6,637 nucleotides of DNA from Fen-999 sp035505955 (GTDB lineage: Bacteria; Pseudomonadota; Gammaproteobacteria; Burkholderiales; Rhodocyclaceae), in NCBI GenBank assembly GCA_035505955.1, contig DATJQH010000143.1, positions 1 through 6,637 of the forward strand, given 5' to 3'. The position numbers and the translations under genes were made by a program. The notes below the pieces were generated by a model. It searched no databases. It saw nothing but the letters and a program-made list of their open reading frames with translations, and was not told where the DNA came from. Within the stretch, counting starts at the first letter, position 1. Each line of letters starts with the position of its first letter. Shown here in pieces: positions 6,492 through 6,637 of the stretch.

Positions 6492-6527
6492 CAGGCGCGT
6501 CGCCGAAACCCGACACGCCGGTCAGGT
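6486..6527 (+). terminator. Imperfect hairpin spanning the hypB stop codon
   Basis: Bases 6486-6502 pair with 6511-6527 across 17 positions: 13 Watson-Crick pairs, two G-U pairs and two mismatches (6498/6515 and 6493/6520), around an eight-base loop CCGAAACC. No T run follows, so this is not a standard intrinsic terminator. It may stabilise the transcript end, protect it from exonucleases, or work with Rho. Its 5' arm contains TTGACA, which is better explained by the pairing than as a promoter box. Confidence 0.4.
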
Positions 6528-6559
6528 CAATCGATCGGCATACGATGCAGACATGTGCA

Positions 6560-6579
6560 GACCGTCCCTGCGGGCGGTC
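6560..6579 (+). other. Second hairpin downstream of hypB
   Basis: GACCGTCC (6560-6567) pairs with GGGCGGTC (6572-6579) along all eight positions, with one G-U pair and a CTGC tetraloop. GCGCTTG follows, with no T tract. It lies 9 bases before a possible Shine-Dalgarno (GGGAG, 6589-6593), so it may end the hyp transcript or form part of the leader of the next gene. Confidence 0.35.
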
Positions 6580-6600
6580 GCGCTTGTCGGGAGCATTGCA

Positions 6601-6637
6601 ATGGACGCGTCGCTGCGGATTGGCCTGGCCCTGGCTT
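6601..6637 (+). CDS. Possible start of a further gene (partial, unrecognised)
   Basis: An ATG at 6601 preceded by GGGAG with seven bases of spacing opens a frame, MDASLRIGLALA, that runs off the right edge. Twelve codons are too few to name a product. The hydrophobic turn after residue 6 would fit a membrane protein or signal segment. It does not look like the start of HypF, HypC, HypD or HypE. An in-frame ATG at 6553 has no clear Shine-Dalgarno, and its first codons would run through the second hairpin, so 6601 is preferred. Confidence 0.35.
   Translation, partial: MDASLRIGLALA

Noticed and set aside
6488..6493. Perfect -35 box TTGACA at the end of hypB
   Set aside because: No -10-like sequence lies 15 to 19 bases downstream, and the bases form the arm of a hairpin.
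6553..6600. Upstream in-frame start (MCRPSLRAV) for the gene at the right edge
   Set aside because: It lacks a clear Shine-Dalgarno and its codons run through a stable hairpin, while the ATG at 6601 has GGGAG at good spacing. It cannot be fully excluded without more sequence.
1..6637. CRISPR arrays, tRNA or rRNA genes, insertion sequences, phage genes
   Set aside because: No regular repeat-spacer pattern, tRNA fold, transposase motif or terminal inverted repeats were seen. Base composition and codon style are even across the window.

Overview
The window is a GC-rich stretch of bacterial DNA (roughly two thirds G+C by eye) that looks like part of a locus for an energy-converting, membrane-bound [NiFe] hydrogenase (group 4, related to complex I) and its maturation genes. 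Codon use, Shine-Dalgarno-led starts and protein style suggest a proteobacterium. A beta- or alpha-proteobacterium is my inference and cannot be settled from this window.

Layout. On the minus strand, reading out of the left edge, is a very large membrane gene (213-4019, 1268 residues). It is followed after 10 bases by the start of a NuoH/HycD/EchB/CooK-type gene (1-202, cut by the window edge). The large protein is a fusion of three complex-I-type antiporter modules: a short degenerate first one and two complete ones. Its size, and the NuoH-like gene directly downstream, match the cooM-cooK start of the CO-induced hydrogenase operon (cooMKLXUH) of Rhodospirillum rubrum, as I remember it. The hydrogenase large and small subunits would lie beyond the left edge.

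A 193-base divergent intergenic region (4020-4212) separates this operon from a plus-strand operon. It holds a plausible sigma-70-like promoter for the minus-strand operon. It also holds a cluster of TGTC/GACA words, three of them spaced exactly 11 bases apart, which resemble CRP/CooA-family half-sites.

On the plus strand are hypA (4213-4575), moaA (4661-5680) and hypB (5721-6491). HypA and HypB deliver nickel to the hydrogenase large subunit. MoaA makes the first intermediate of molybdenum cofactor and is an unexpected guest between them. After hypB come two hairpins (6486-6527 and 6560-6579) and possibly the first 12 codons of another gene (6601 onward).

Together the genes suggest a hydrogen-evolving complex coupled to proton or sodium translocation, with its own nickel-insertion genes. 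The electron donor cannot be read here. CooM similarity points to CO dehydrogenase, while the moaA insertion would fit a molybdenum formate dehydrogenase. The genes just outside the window would decide.
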